Positions 1 to 5,124 of a stretch of DNA of 5,124 nt are shown piece by piece. Within the stretch, counting starts at the first letter, position 1, and every line of letters begins with the position of its first letter. The DNA is taken from positions 1 to 5,124 of the forward strand of contig CAYJGW010000101.1 in assembly GCA_964369425.1 (NCBI GenBank). Direction: 5' to 3'. The translations under genes were made by a program, and so were the position numbers. This DNA comes from CAUPWF01 sp964369425. GTDB lineage: Bacteria; Bacillota; Clostridia; Lachnospirales; Lachnospiraceae. The notes below the pieces were generated by a model. It was not told where the DNA came from. It ran no database searches and worked only from the letters and a program-made list of their open reading frames with translations.

Positions 1-114
1 AGTTAAAAATAAAAATAATTGTCTATTTTTTTGCGACAAGGGGTTTTTATCTTAGAAAGAGAGATATATATTGTATATAAAATTGAAAAATAATATGCTA
101 AAAACTAACGAAAC

Positions 115-137
115 GAACTTAAAAAAACGAAAAGTTC
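115..137. repeat. GAACTT/AAGTTC inverted repeat in the leader
   Basis: The arms GAACTT (115-120) and AAGTTC (132-137) are perfect reverse complements separated by 11 A-rich bases. The stem is too short and the loop too long for a terminator. The symmetry fits a dimeric repressor or activator site just upstream of the tentative -35 element at 145. The role is an inference from position only. Confidence 0.25.
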
Positions 138-144
138 ATAAAAC

Positions 145-175
145 TTGATTGAATATGCAAAGAAATAGTGATAAT
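145..175 (+). promoter_or_regulatory. tentative sigma-A promoter for the PTS operon
   Basis: TTGATT (145-150) resembles a -35 hexamer and GATAAT (170-175) matches five of six bases of the -10 consensus. The 19-base spacer is longer than the preferred 17, so this would be a weak or activator-dependent promoter. Transcription would start near 182, leaving a leader of roughly 90 bases before the EIIA start. A second candidate is TTGTAT (71-76), 17 bases, TATGCT (94-99). Sequence alone does not decide between them. Confidence 0.3.
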
Positions 176-259
176 ATGCATTTAAGCAATAAAAAGAACA
201 AACGCACAAAAAAAAGTAGAAACTTTGAATGTTTATGTGAATTTGTTACTAATGAAAAT

Positions 260-265
260 AGGAGG
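260..265 (+). promoter_or_regulatory. Shine-Dalgarno site that decides the EIIA start
   Basis: AGGAGG at 260-265 is a perfect anti-16S match. Its last G is the first base of an in-frame GTG codon at 265, so that GTG cannot sensibly be the start. The in-frame TTG at 274 lies 8 bases downstream, an ideal distance, and is the better start codon. Confidence 0.75.
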
Positions 266-273
266 TGAAGGTT

Positions 274-741
274 TTGTTTTTAAAAGAATTAGTAGAATTG
301 AACAGAATGTGTTTTCACGAAAAGATTGATAATTGGAGAGATGCGATTCAAGCATCCTGTCAACCGCTGGTAAAAGAAGGTGCAATTGAACAAACGTACA
401 TAGATGCTATGATTGCTTCTATAGAGAAATATGGCCCATACATCATTCTAGCACCAGATATCGCAATGCCACACTCGCAAGAAGGCGCAGAAGGAGTGAA
501 TAAAACAGCGATTAGTTTTATGAAAGTGGAAGAACCGGTATCATTTGAGGAGGGCAATCCAGAAAAGGATGCGAGATTATTTTTTGTGTTGGCGTCACAA
601 AATAATGAACAACATATGGACAATATGCAAAAACTTGCAGAAATGTTGTTGATTCCAGAGGTGACTGAAAAGTTATTACAGATTAAAACAAAGGAGGATA
701 TGCTGAAATTAGACGAGGAACTTAGTAAAGGACTTGCCTAA
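274..741 (+). CDS. PTS EIIA component, ascorbate/mannitol-fructose type (UlaC-like)
   Basis: This is a cytoplasmic phosphotransferase subunit of 155 residues, about the usual length for stand-alone EIIA domains of the PTS_EIIA_2 family (UlaC/SgaA-like). It should accept phosphate from HPr on a histidine and pass it to the EIIB cysteine. From the TTG start, the segment G-P-Y-I-I-L-A-P-D-I-A-M-P-H (residues 54-67) is the family's signature and H67 is the expected phosphorylated histidine. H114, in the segment Q-H-M-D-N-M, sits where the family has its second active-site histidine. An in-frame GTG at 265 would add three residues but lies inside the ribosome binding site. It is first in a putative operon that also holds a matching EIIC and EIIB, which makes it their phosphate donor. 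The family call is strong; the substrate is not determined. Confidence 0.9.
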   Translation: MFLKELVELNRMCFHEKIDNWRDAIQASCQPLVKEGAIEQTYIDAMIASIEKYGPYIILAPDIAMPHSQEGAEGVNKTAISFMKVEEPVSFEEGNPEKDARLFFVLASQNNEQHMDNMQKLAEMLLIPEVTEKLLQIKTKEDMLKLDEELSKGLA

Positions 742-778
742 GAAAAGAGCATATAAGTGAGAGATGTCAGAGAAGTTA

Positions 779-1603
779 ATGAAAGAAGAAATTCAATTCA
801 TAGTAAGTGATTTGGATGGAACCTTGTTAAATGATGACAAAAAAATCACTGCATATTCACAAGAAATCCTAGAACGCTGTCAAGCACAAGGGAAGAAGAT
901 CTGTTTTGCATCAGGACGATATGGAGCTATGATGTCTATGTACGAAGAGCAGATAGGTGGATGTGATTACCTTATTTCTAGCAATGGAGCACAGGTGAAC
1001 AAAGGTGACAAAGTCATCTATGCAGAATGTATCGAAAAAGAGCTAGTAAAAGCCTTAAGAGAGTTTGCAGTTAAGCATGCTTACGATTTAGCGGTTTACT
1101 GTACAAAAACGATATATTTTACAAAAGGTGCGACACAGATTGAAAAGAGATACTTGAATTACCAAAAGTTATGTGAAAAATCAGGTTATCCTAAAAAATT
1201 GAATTATTTTGAAATGGAAGAAGAAACAGAGATCGTGGATTCGGTTATCAAAATAGTTGTATATGAGGATAACGAAGAGAAATATCAAAAGTTTTTTGAG
1301 TTTGCAAAAACTCTAAAAGGAATTTCATCAGAGAGTACAGGCTATGGGTTGATTGGGCTCTTTAGCTTAAATGTCTCTAAGAAAACAGCGATTGAAGTAA
1401 TTGCAAAAGAGTTGCAGATAACCAGAGATCATATCTGTGTATTTGGAGATTACGACAATGACTTGAGCATGTTTGAATGTGCAAAATATAAGGTTGCTGT
1501 AGGAAATGCAATAGAGGAAGTAAAGGTAAAGGCTGATTTTATTGTAGATAGCAACAATGAAGATGGGGTCGCGAAGTTTTTACAAAAGATTTTAGATAAC
1601 TAA
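779..1603 (+). CDS. HAD-superfamily Cof-type phosphatase
   Basis: This is a predicted cytoplasmic Mg-dependent phosphatase of the HAD IIB (Cof/YbiV-like) group, 274 residues, normal for the family. All four HAD motifs are visible: motif I D-L-D-G-T-L (nucleophile D11 and general acid/base D13), motif II with S45 in A-S-G-R, the motif III lysine K201 in V-S-K-K-T-A, and motif IV G-D-Y-D-N-D (223-228). The part between motifs II and III is the alpha/beta cap that sets substrate choice. Members usually act on sugar phosphates or related small phosphate esters. ATG 764 would add five residues but has almost no ribosome binding site; ATG 779 puts motif I at the usual distance from the N-terminus, yet its own site (AGAGAAG) is weak too. 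The gene lies between EIIA and EIIC of one PTS, so its substrate may be a phosphorylated product of that transporter (inference). Confidence 0.9.
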   Translation: MKEEIQFIVSDLDGTLLNDDKKITAYSQEILERCQAQGKKICFASGRYGAMMSMYEEQIGGCDYLISSNGAQVNKGDKVIYAECIEKELVKALREFAVKHAYDLAVYCTKTIYFTKGATQIEKRYLNYQKLCEKSGYPKKLNYFEMEEETEIVDSVIKIVVYEDNEEKYQKFFEFAKTLKGISSESTGYGLIGLFSLNVSKKTAIEVIAKELQITRDHICVFGDYDNDLSMFECAKYKVAVGNAIEEVKVKADFIVDSNNEDGVAKFLQKILDN

Positions 1604-1608
1604 AGGAG
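1604..1608 (+). promoter_or_regulatory. Shine-Dalgarno site that decides the EIIC start
   Basis: AGGAG (1604-1608) directly follows the HAD stop codon. It is only 1 base from ATG 1610, which is too close, but 10 bases from the in-frame ATG 1619. The second ATG is therefore the likelier start. Confidence 0.6.
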
Positions 1609-1618
1609 AATGGAAAAT

Positions 1619-2971
1619 ATGTTAGATCAATTATTGGATTTATTTTTAGTACAGATATTTGGACAATCATTTGTGCTAATGGGGATTATAGTATTTATTG
1701 GTTATATGGCGATGAAGCAAAAATTTGCAAAATCGTTATCGGGAGCGATTAAAGCTTCTATTGGTATTTTGGTTATGGGAATGGGGTCAGGAGCCCTGAT
1801 TGGAAACTTCAATAAACTCCTACAAGCAGTTACAAATGCAACAGGAATGCAAGGTGCTGGATTAAATACTTATCCGACAATGACTGCAGGTTATGAGAAG
1901 ATGGATGCAGTACTTGGTGCAGGTACGGGAGCATCGTGGGGAATTTATACATTATTAGTAGCGTTCGCTCTTAACTTGGTTTTTGTAGCACTTAAGAAAT
2001 ACACTAAGATTCGTGCAGTGTTCTTAACAGGAAACGTTATGATTGTTCAGACAGGTATCACTACATATATCGTATGGAGATATTTGAATCTTGGAATGAT
2101 TCCTACAATCTTTATTGCGGCGTTAATTACAGCTCTTTACTGGGGGATTTGTTCAACGTTACTTATCAAGCCGACACATGAGATTACAGGTGCAGACTTT
2201 ACAGTGGCACACCAACAGATGGCGATGACATTTGTTGCAAGTAAAGTAGCTTCTAAACTTGGTAATCCTGAGAAGGATGATATTGAAAAGAAAAAGATGC
2301 CAGAATCATTGAACATCTTACAAGATAACATCATTGCAACGGCATTGGTTATGTTTATTTCAGTTATCGCAATTTTCCTAATCTCAGGAGGAGAGCAAAT
2401 TGATTGGTTAAGAGGACCAGAAGGATTTAATCAAGGAGCATTACAAAATAACATCATCTTATTATTGTGGATTACATTTACAATTACAGCTAATATTGTA
2501 GTACTTCTCTCAGGAGTTCGTATGTTTGTTGGGGAGATTATGTTGTCATTCAAAGGTATTTCTGATAGAATTTTACCTGGAGCAGTAGCAGGTGTGGACT
2601 GTGCAGCAGTATTTGCATTCGCTCCAAAATCAGTTGTATTGGGTCTTTTGTTTGGTGCTTTAGGACAGGTGCTAGGATTAGGAATTTTGTTTATTACAAA
2701 CTCGCCAATCTTTATCATCCCTGGATTTATTCCATTATTCTTTGATAATGCGACAATTGCTATCTTTGCAAATAAAAAAGGTGGATGGAAAGCAGCAGCA
2801 ATTATCTGTACAGTCATCGGTATTATTCAGATCTGTGGATCCGCATTAGCAGTAGGAATGCTAGATATCACTTGGTGGCAAGGAAGTGCTGACTATGCGA
2901 CAGTATGGGTAGCTATCATAGGAATTTTCCAAGTCATTGGACAAGCATTAGGGATTCCAATAGCTGGTTAA
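1619..2971 (+). CDS. PTS EIIC permease, ascorbate family (UlaA/SgaT-like)
   Basis: This integral membrane permease of 450 residues would move the substrate across the inner membrane and present it for phosphorylation by EIIB. It has about ten or more hydrophobic segments. Several stretches match what I recall of E. coli UlaA: K-P-T-H-E-I-T (184-190), the H-Q-Q motif (198-200), G-I-S-D-R-I-L-P-G-A-V followed by D-C-A-A (313-330), and I-I-P-G-F-I-P-L-F-F with N-A-T-I and F-A-N (366-385). The family is therefore SgaT/UlaA rather than galactitol GatC. It ends soon after the last hydrophobic segment, without the charged C-terminal tail of E. coli UlaA (465 residues). An upstream ATG at 1610 would add three residues but sits almost on the ribosome binding site. 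It follows the HAD gene by 15 bases and precedes the EIIB gene by 42. L-ascorbate is the family's known substrate, but this cluster lacks the known ascorbate enzymes, so specificity is open. Confidence 0.92.
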   Translation: MLDQLLDLFLVQIFGQSFVLMGIIVFIGYMAMKQKFAKSLSGAIKASIGILVMGMGSGALIGNFNKLLQAVTNATGMQGAGLNTYPTMTAGYEKMDAVLGAGTGASWGIYTLLVAFALNLVFVALKKYTKIRAVFLTGNVMIVQTGITTYIVWRYLNLGMIPTIFIAALITALYWGICSTLLIKPTHEITGADFTVAHQQMAMTFVASKVASKLGNPEKDDIEKKKMPESLNILQDNIIATALVMFISVIAIFLISGGEQIDWLRGPEGFNQGALQNNIILLLWITFTITANIVVLLSGVRMFVGEIMLSFKGISDRILPGAVAGVDCAAVFAFAPKSVVLGLLFGALGQVLGLGILFITNSPIFIIPGFIPLFFDNATIAIFANKKGGWKAAAIICTVIGIIQICGSALAVGMLDITWWQGSADYATVWVAIIGIFQVIGQALGIPIAG

Positions 2972-3013
2972 GAAAAAATAAAATAAGTTGAATTAAGAAA
3001 GGTTGGTATTATT

Positions 3014-3313
3014 ATGTTAAATGTATTATGTGTATGTGGAAATGGAATGGGAACAAGTACAATTTTGAAAATTAGTGTTAAGAAAATCTGTGATGAGAAC
3101 AACATCGATGCAATCGTAGAGTCATGCTCTTTTGGAGAAGCGATGTCGTATGTAAATACAACAGATGTTATCTTAACAAGTCCTGAGTGGGCGGATATGT
3201 TGCCACCTCACAATGCGGCTTTAGCAGTAACAAAGAACTTGATTGATGCAAAAGGAGTAGCAGAGACATTGCTTGCAGCAATCAAAGAAAAATTCCCAAA
3301 TGAAATCAAGTAA
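3014..3313 (+). CDS. PTS EIIB component, ascorbate family (UlaB/SgaB-like)
   Basis: This small cytoplasmic phosphocarrier of 99 residues has the typical size of stand-alone lactate/ascorbate-type EIIB proteins. The N-terminal strand leads into the phosphate-binding loop C-G-N-G-M-G-T-S, where C8 is the expected phosphocysteine that takes phosphate from EIIA and gives it to the sugar in EIIC. The layout after the loop, including S-C-S-F-G-E-A and the C-terminal F-P-N-E-I-K, resembles UlaB (whose loop is C-G-N-G-Q-G-S-S and which ends F-P-Q-D-V-K, from memory). The start is supported by AAAGG at 2998-3002, 11 bases upstream. With the EIIA and EIIC genes it completes a three-subunit transporter. 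The next gene begins 19 bases after its stop, so the two are probably co-transcribed. Confidence 0.93.
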   Translation: MLNVLCVCGNGMGTSTILKISVKKICDENNIDAIVESCSFGEAMSYVNTTDVILTSPEWADMLPPHNAALAVTKNLIDAKGVAETLLAAIKEKFPNEIK

Positions 3314-3332
3314 TTTGAAATAGGAGAAAATT

Positions 3333-4355
3333 ATGACAGGATACGAAATAATTAAAGGAAATGTAAATTTCACAAAACCAGAGAGAGTAGGACTTCGTTT
3401 TAATAGAATTGCAGGAGAAGGAGATGTATATAGAATCTTCGTTCTATCAGCGAAAGACAAAAGAGATCCAGATAAGACATATACAGTAAAGAAGAAAGAT
3501 AGACCTAAAAATGGTACATATGATGAGTGGGGCTGTTTTTGGGAGAGTCAAGATGAGACGGGTTCTGATATGGGACAAGTTACAAATATTCCGATTCCAG
3601 AATGGGAAGATTTCGAGAATTTCGAATTTCCAGATCCAAAAGCGGAAGGAAGATTTGATGGTTTAGAAGAGGCTCTTCAAGAAGCAGAAGAAAAACAATT
3701 GTATGTACAACTAAACAGTCCACAGTGTATCTTTGAGCGTATGCATTTCTTGAGAGGATTTGAAAACGCATTAATTGATGGGATTTTGGATCCAGAGTAT
3801 ATGGAAGAATTAGCGAAGAAATTAGCAGATTTCCAAATTGGGATTATTGAAGAAGCGTATAGATTAGGTAAAGGGCGCATTCACTGCTACGATACTACAG
3901 ATGACTGGGGAACTCAAGAGAGTTTGATGATATCACCAGATACTTGGAGAGAGATATTTAAGCCTCAATACAAGAGAATCTTTGATAAAGCTCATGAGTG
4001 TGGAATGGACATCCGTTTCCATACAGATGGGAAAATTAATGATATCCTGGAAGATTTCATAGAGATAGGTATAGATATATTAAATATTCATCAGCCACGC
4101 CTTGTAGGAATCGATGAAGTTTCAAAAATCGCTAGAGGAAGAATTTGTTTTGAAGCAGCAGTGGATATTCAAGCAACTATGCCAACTGGAGACAAAGCGG
4201 CGATAGAAGAAGAAGCAAAAGAATTGGTAGAAAAATGGGCGACATCAGAAGGTGGATTGATTGGTGTTGAGTATGGTTATCTAGATGCAATTGGAACAAC
4301 AAAAGAATCTATGCTTTACTCGCTAGAATGCTTTAAGAAATACGGACAATACTAG
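3333..4355 (+). CDS. URO-D superfamily protein, not classical HemE; possible methyltransferase or decarboxylase
   Basis: This 340-residue protein has the pattern of the uroporphyrinogen decarboxylase/cobalamin-methyltransferase superfamily, a TIM barrel. Visible landmarks are Y-D-E-W-G (63-67), M-G-Q-V (80-83), F-P-D-P (99-102), a central D-D-W-G-T-Q (190-195) followed by I-S-P-D-T-W-R-E-I-F-K-P, then H-T-D-G (230-233) and N-I-H-Q-P (251-255). The N-terminal R-Q-A-G-R-Y motif of HemE is absent, so heme synthesis is unlikely. Corrinoid-linked relatives (MtaA, MtbA, MtvB) usually carry a His-x-Cys zinc motif where this protein has His-Thr-Asp (H230, D232). No corrinoid-binding protein lies nearby. 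AGGAG at 3322-3326, 6 bases before the ATG, supports the start. It is the last gene of the PTS operon, so it probably acts on the imported compound or its product. The reaction is unknown. Confidence 0.85.
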   Translation: MTGYEIIKGNVNFTKPERVGLRFNRIAGEGDVYRIFVLSAKDKRDPDKTYTVKKKDRPKNGTYDEWGCFWESQDETGSDMGQVTNIPIPEWEDFENFEFPDPKAEGRFDGLEEALQEAEEKQLYVQLNSPQCIFERMHFLRGFENALIDGILDPEYMEELAKKLADFQIGIIEEAYRLGKGRIHCYDTTDDWGTQESLMISPDTWREIFKPQYKRIFDKAHECGMDIRFHTDGKINDILEDFIEIGIDILNIHQPRLVGIDEVSKIARGRICFEAAVDIQATMPTGDKAAIEEEAKELVEKWATSEGGLIGVEYGYLDAIGTTKESMLYSLECFKKYGQY

Positions 4356-4356
4356 T

Positions 4357-4395
4357 AAATGCAGGATCTCTATTACATAGAGGTCCTGTGTTTGT
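4357..4395 (+). terminator. rho-independent terminator of the PTS operon
   Basis: The core arms CAGGATCTCTAT (4362-4373) and ATAGAGGTCCTG (4377-4388) pair over 12 positions with one T·G wobble around a TAC loop. Flanking AAATG and TGTTT (two further wobbles) extend the stem to 17 positions. The 3' side ends in TGTTTGT, a short imperfect U tract. It begins two bases after the URO-D stop codon, as expected for an operon terminator. The poor U tract suggests possible read-through into the next gene, which has no clear promoter of its own. Confidence 0.75.
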
Positions 4396-4434
4396 ACAGA
4401 AAGAATCACACTTGTCGGTAAGTTAGGAGGAAGT

Positions 4435-4974
4435 ATGGAAATGTTAAATTATGCAATCTGCTTTATTTGTATGGGGATTGTGATTTGGGAAGTGTTGTTG
4501 ATTCAACGACGAAATAGAACGGTTTGGATTAAGGGGAAAGATAGTTATATTATCTTTGCTGCTGTAGTAGGTCTAGTATTGGTGGTGATACCGATTGATT
4601 TTTCCATGTCTGGTGTAACTGGTGCTAGAAATTTATTACTAATCTGTGCAATCTTTGCGACAGTAGCGGTTAAAAGAGGGTTCTCAGAGCAGGGGATTGT
4701 AAAATTGTATTATATCATTGAGTGGAAAGACGTGAAACAAGTTCAGATAGAAGAAACTGGAAGTAGCAAGATGCTTTTGACTTTTGATACGAATAAAGGG
4801 CAGAGAAGATTATTCTTTAATAAGTATATACTGGCTGATGTGTTATATTGCTTAGAAGAAAAGCAAGTATCGTATATGATGCAAGAATCGTTAAAAAGTG
4901 TACTCGATTTAAAACGTACTTTTGAAAATGCTCGCAAAAAAGAGTGGAATAGAAAACAAACGAACGTAAAATAA
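4435..4974 (+). CDS. small membrane protein of unknown function, three TM helices plus soluble C-terminal domain
   Basis: I do not recognise this 179-residue protein with certainty. Hydrophobic segments lie at about residues 5-23, 38-56 and 66-80. Positive charges between segments 1 and 2 (Q-R-R-N-R, 24-28) and after segment 3 (K-R-G, 80-82) suggest an outside N-terminus and a cytoplasmic C-terminal half. That half begins G-F-S-E-Q-G-I, then I-E-W-K-D-V-K-Q-V and beta-rich sequence, a pattern seen in small bacterial PH-like membrane proteins and resembling DUF5673 as I recall it; this is tentative. The tail (from about 155) is helical and very basic. AGGAGG (4425-4430) lies 4 bases before ATG 4435 and 10 before the in-frame ATG 4441, so either start is possible. 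It follows the operon terminator and is probably functionally separate from the PTS genes. Confidence 0.75.
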   Translation: MEMLNYAICFICMGIVIWEVLLIQRRNRTVWIKGKDSYIIFAAVVGLVLVVIPIDFSMSGVTGARNLLLICAIFATVAVKRGFSEQGIVKLYYIIEWKDVKQVQIEETGSSKMLLTFDTNKGQRRLFFNKYILADVLYCLEEKQVSYMMQESLKSVLDLKRTFENARKKEWNRKQTNVK

Positions 4975-4986
4975 GAACAAACGAAC
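4956..4986 (+). repeat. direct repeat ACAAACGAAC, 21-base period
   Basis: ACAAACGAAC occurs at 4956-4965 and 4977-4986, spanning the stop codon of the membrane-protein gene (4972-4974). The spacing of 21 bases is two helical turns, and the repeats lie just upstream of a strong promoter, so they could be a regulator site. They could also be a small local duplication. A related string, ACAAACGCAC, occurs at 198-207 in the operon leader. Confidence 0.35.
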
Positions 4987-5007
4987 ATATAAAAACACAC
5001 AAACTTC

Positions 5008-5036
5008 TTGAAAAAACATTAAATGAATGATATAAT
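5008..5036 (+). promoter_or_regulatory. near-consensus sigma-A promoter
   Basis: TTGAAA (5008-5013) and a perfect TATAAT (5031-5036) are separated by exactly 17 bases in A-rich DNA. Transcription would start around 5043, giving a leader of about 30 bases before the ATG at 5072. This is the best promoter in the window and marks the next gene as a separate transcription unit. Confidence 0.8.
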
Positions 5037-5071
5037 GTAAAAAAGAACAAAATAGAAGGAAGGTAGTTAAA

Positions 5072-5124
5072 ATGATGAACGTAAAAAAAACAGTAACGCA
5101 CGAGTTGGAGAAGTGTTACTCGAT
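5072..5124 (+). CDS. start of an unidentified gene, cut by the window edge
   Basis: Only the first 17 codons and two further bases are present, reading M-M-N-V-K-K-T-V-T-H-E-L-E-K-C-Y-S. The ribosome binding site AAGGAAGG (5056-5063) lies 8 bases before ATG 5072, and an in-frame ATG follows at once at 5075. Together with the consensus promoter at 5008-5036 this is a convincing gene start. The fragment has no signal peptide or membrane segment and is too short to name a family. Confidence 0.7.
   Translation, partial: MMNVKKTVTHELEKCYS

Larger units (their letters stand above)
92..179 (+). repeat. three AATATGC boxes, possible regulator sites
   Basis: The heptamer AATATGC occurs at 92-98, 152-158 and 173-179, each time followed by A/T bases. 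The last two copies begin 21 bases apart, about two helical turns, and the third copy overlaps the tentative -10 element (170-175). The placement would suit a DNA-binding protein contacting one face of the helix. In such AT-rich DNA the recurrence could also be chance. No regulator gene lies in the window. Confidence 0.25.
1..264. other. AT-rich non-coding leader upstream of the PTS operon
   Basis: No open reading frame with a plausible start, ribosome binding site and protein-like composition is visible on either strand. The stretch is dominated by A and T runs. It contains a TATATA-ttg-TATATA dyad (65-79), a TTGTC/GACAA inverted pair (19-23 and 35-39), a GAACTT/AAGTTC inverted repeat, three AATATGC boxes and a tentative promoter. 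I see no riboswitch-like conserved core, no GC-rich terminator-like stem and no recognisable catabolite (cre) box. It most likely holds the promoter and regulator sites of the downstream operon, with a 5' untranslated leader of some tens of bases. Confidence 0.6.

Noticed and set aside
225..253. Possible promoter TTGAAT, 17 bases, ACTAAT
   Set aside because: Transcription would begin at or beyond the AGGAGG at 260-265, leaving no ribosome binding site in the message, and the -10 match is poor.
1..264. Riboswitch, T-box or catabolite-response element in the leader
   Set aside because: No conserved riboswitch core, T-box sequence or acceptable cre match could be found by reading the region; its stems are short and A/T-only or widely spaced.
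360..623. Reverse-strand open frame of 87 codons
   Set aside because: It lies wholly inside the EIIA gene, whose histidine motifs are intact, and it has no recognisable domain or convincing ribosome binding site.
2431..2817. Reverse-strand open frame of 128 codons
   Set aside because: It is antisense to conserved UlaA motifs of the EIIC gene and has a composition typical of the complement of a membrane protein gene.
1619..2971. Galactitol-type EIIC (GatC) identity
   Set aside because: The K-P-T-H-E-I-T, H-Q-Q, L-P-G-A-V with D-C-A-A, and I-P-G-F-I-P motifs match UlaA/SgaT, and the EIIB partner is UlaB-like.
3221..3460. Reverse-strand open frame spanning the EIIB/URO-D junction
   Set aside because: It overlaps two well-supported genes and shows no domain or expression signal.
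3333..4355. Uroporphyrinogen decarboxylase HemE of heme biosynthesis
   Set aside because: The R-Q-A-G-R-Y motif is missing, no other heme gene is near, and the gene lies in a sugar PTS operon.
4817..5101. Reverse-strand open frame of 94 codons overlapping the end of the membrane-protein gene and the next gene start
   Set aside because: It is rich in F, Y and S as expected from the complement of A-rich DNA, and it runs through a strong forward promoter and gene start.

Overview
The window is AT-rich, with strong AGGAGG-type ribosome binding sites, short gaps between genes, frequent AGA arginine codons and UlaA/SgaT-type PTS components. This points to a low-GC Gram-positive bacterium (Bacillota), most plausibly a gut or anaerobic Clostridia/Erysipelotrichia-like lineage. 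The sequence alone does not give a genus. All convincing genes are on the + strand.

Layout. Positions 1-273 are a very AT-rich leader with no credible gene; it holds a tentative promoter, three AATATGC boxes and a small inverted repeat. Five closely spaced genes follow and look like one operon (about 274-4355): a PTS EIIA of the mannitol/fructose/ascorbate type, a Cof-type HAD phosphatase, an ascorbate-family (UlaA/SgaT) EIIC permease, the matching EIIB (UlaB/SgaB-like), and a uroporphyrinogen-decarboxylase-superfamily (URO-D) protein that is not classical HemE. A strong hairpin right after the URO-D stop (4357-4393) probably ends the operon. Beyond it lie a small three-helix membrane protein of unknown function (4435-4974), a near-perfect sigma-A promoter (5008-5036), and the first 17 codons of another gene cut by the window edge.

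How the genes fit together. EIIA, EIIB and EIIC form a complete split-subunit Ula-type transporter that should import and phosphorylate a carbohydrate or sugar acid. The usual ascorbate catabolic genes (ulaD decarboxylase, ulaE/ulaF epimerases, ulaG lactonase) are absent from the window. A HAD phosphatase and a URO-D-superfamily TIM-barrel protein sit in the same operon instead. The inference is that the imported compound is not handled by the standard L-ascorbate route, or that the URO-D and HAD proteins carry out alternative steps such as decarboxylation, demethylation or dephosphorylation. This combination is the most interesting feature of the window. Its substrate cannot be read from the sequence.

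Starts. Shine-Dalgarno spacing favours a TTG start at 274 for EIIA (not the upstream GTG at 265, which lies inside the ribosome binding site) and ATG 1619 for EIIC (not ATG 1610).
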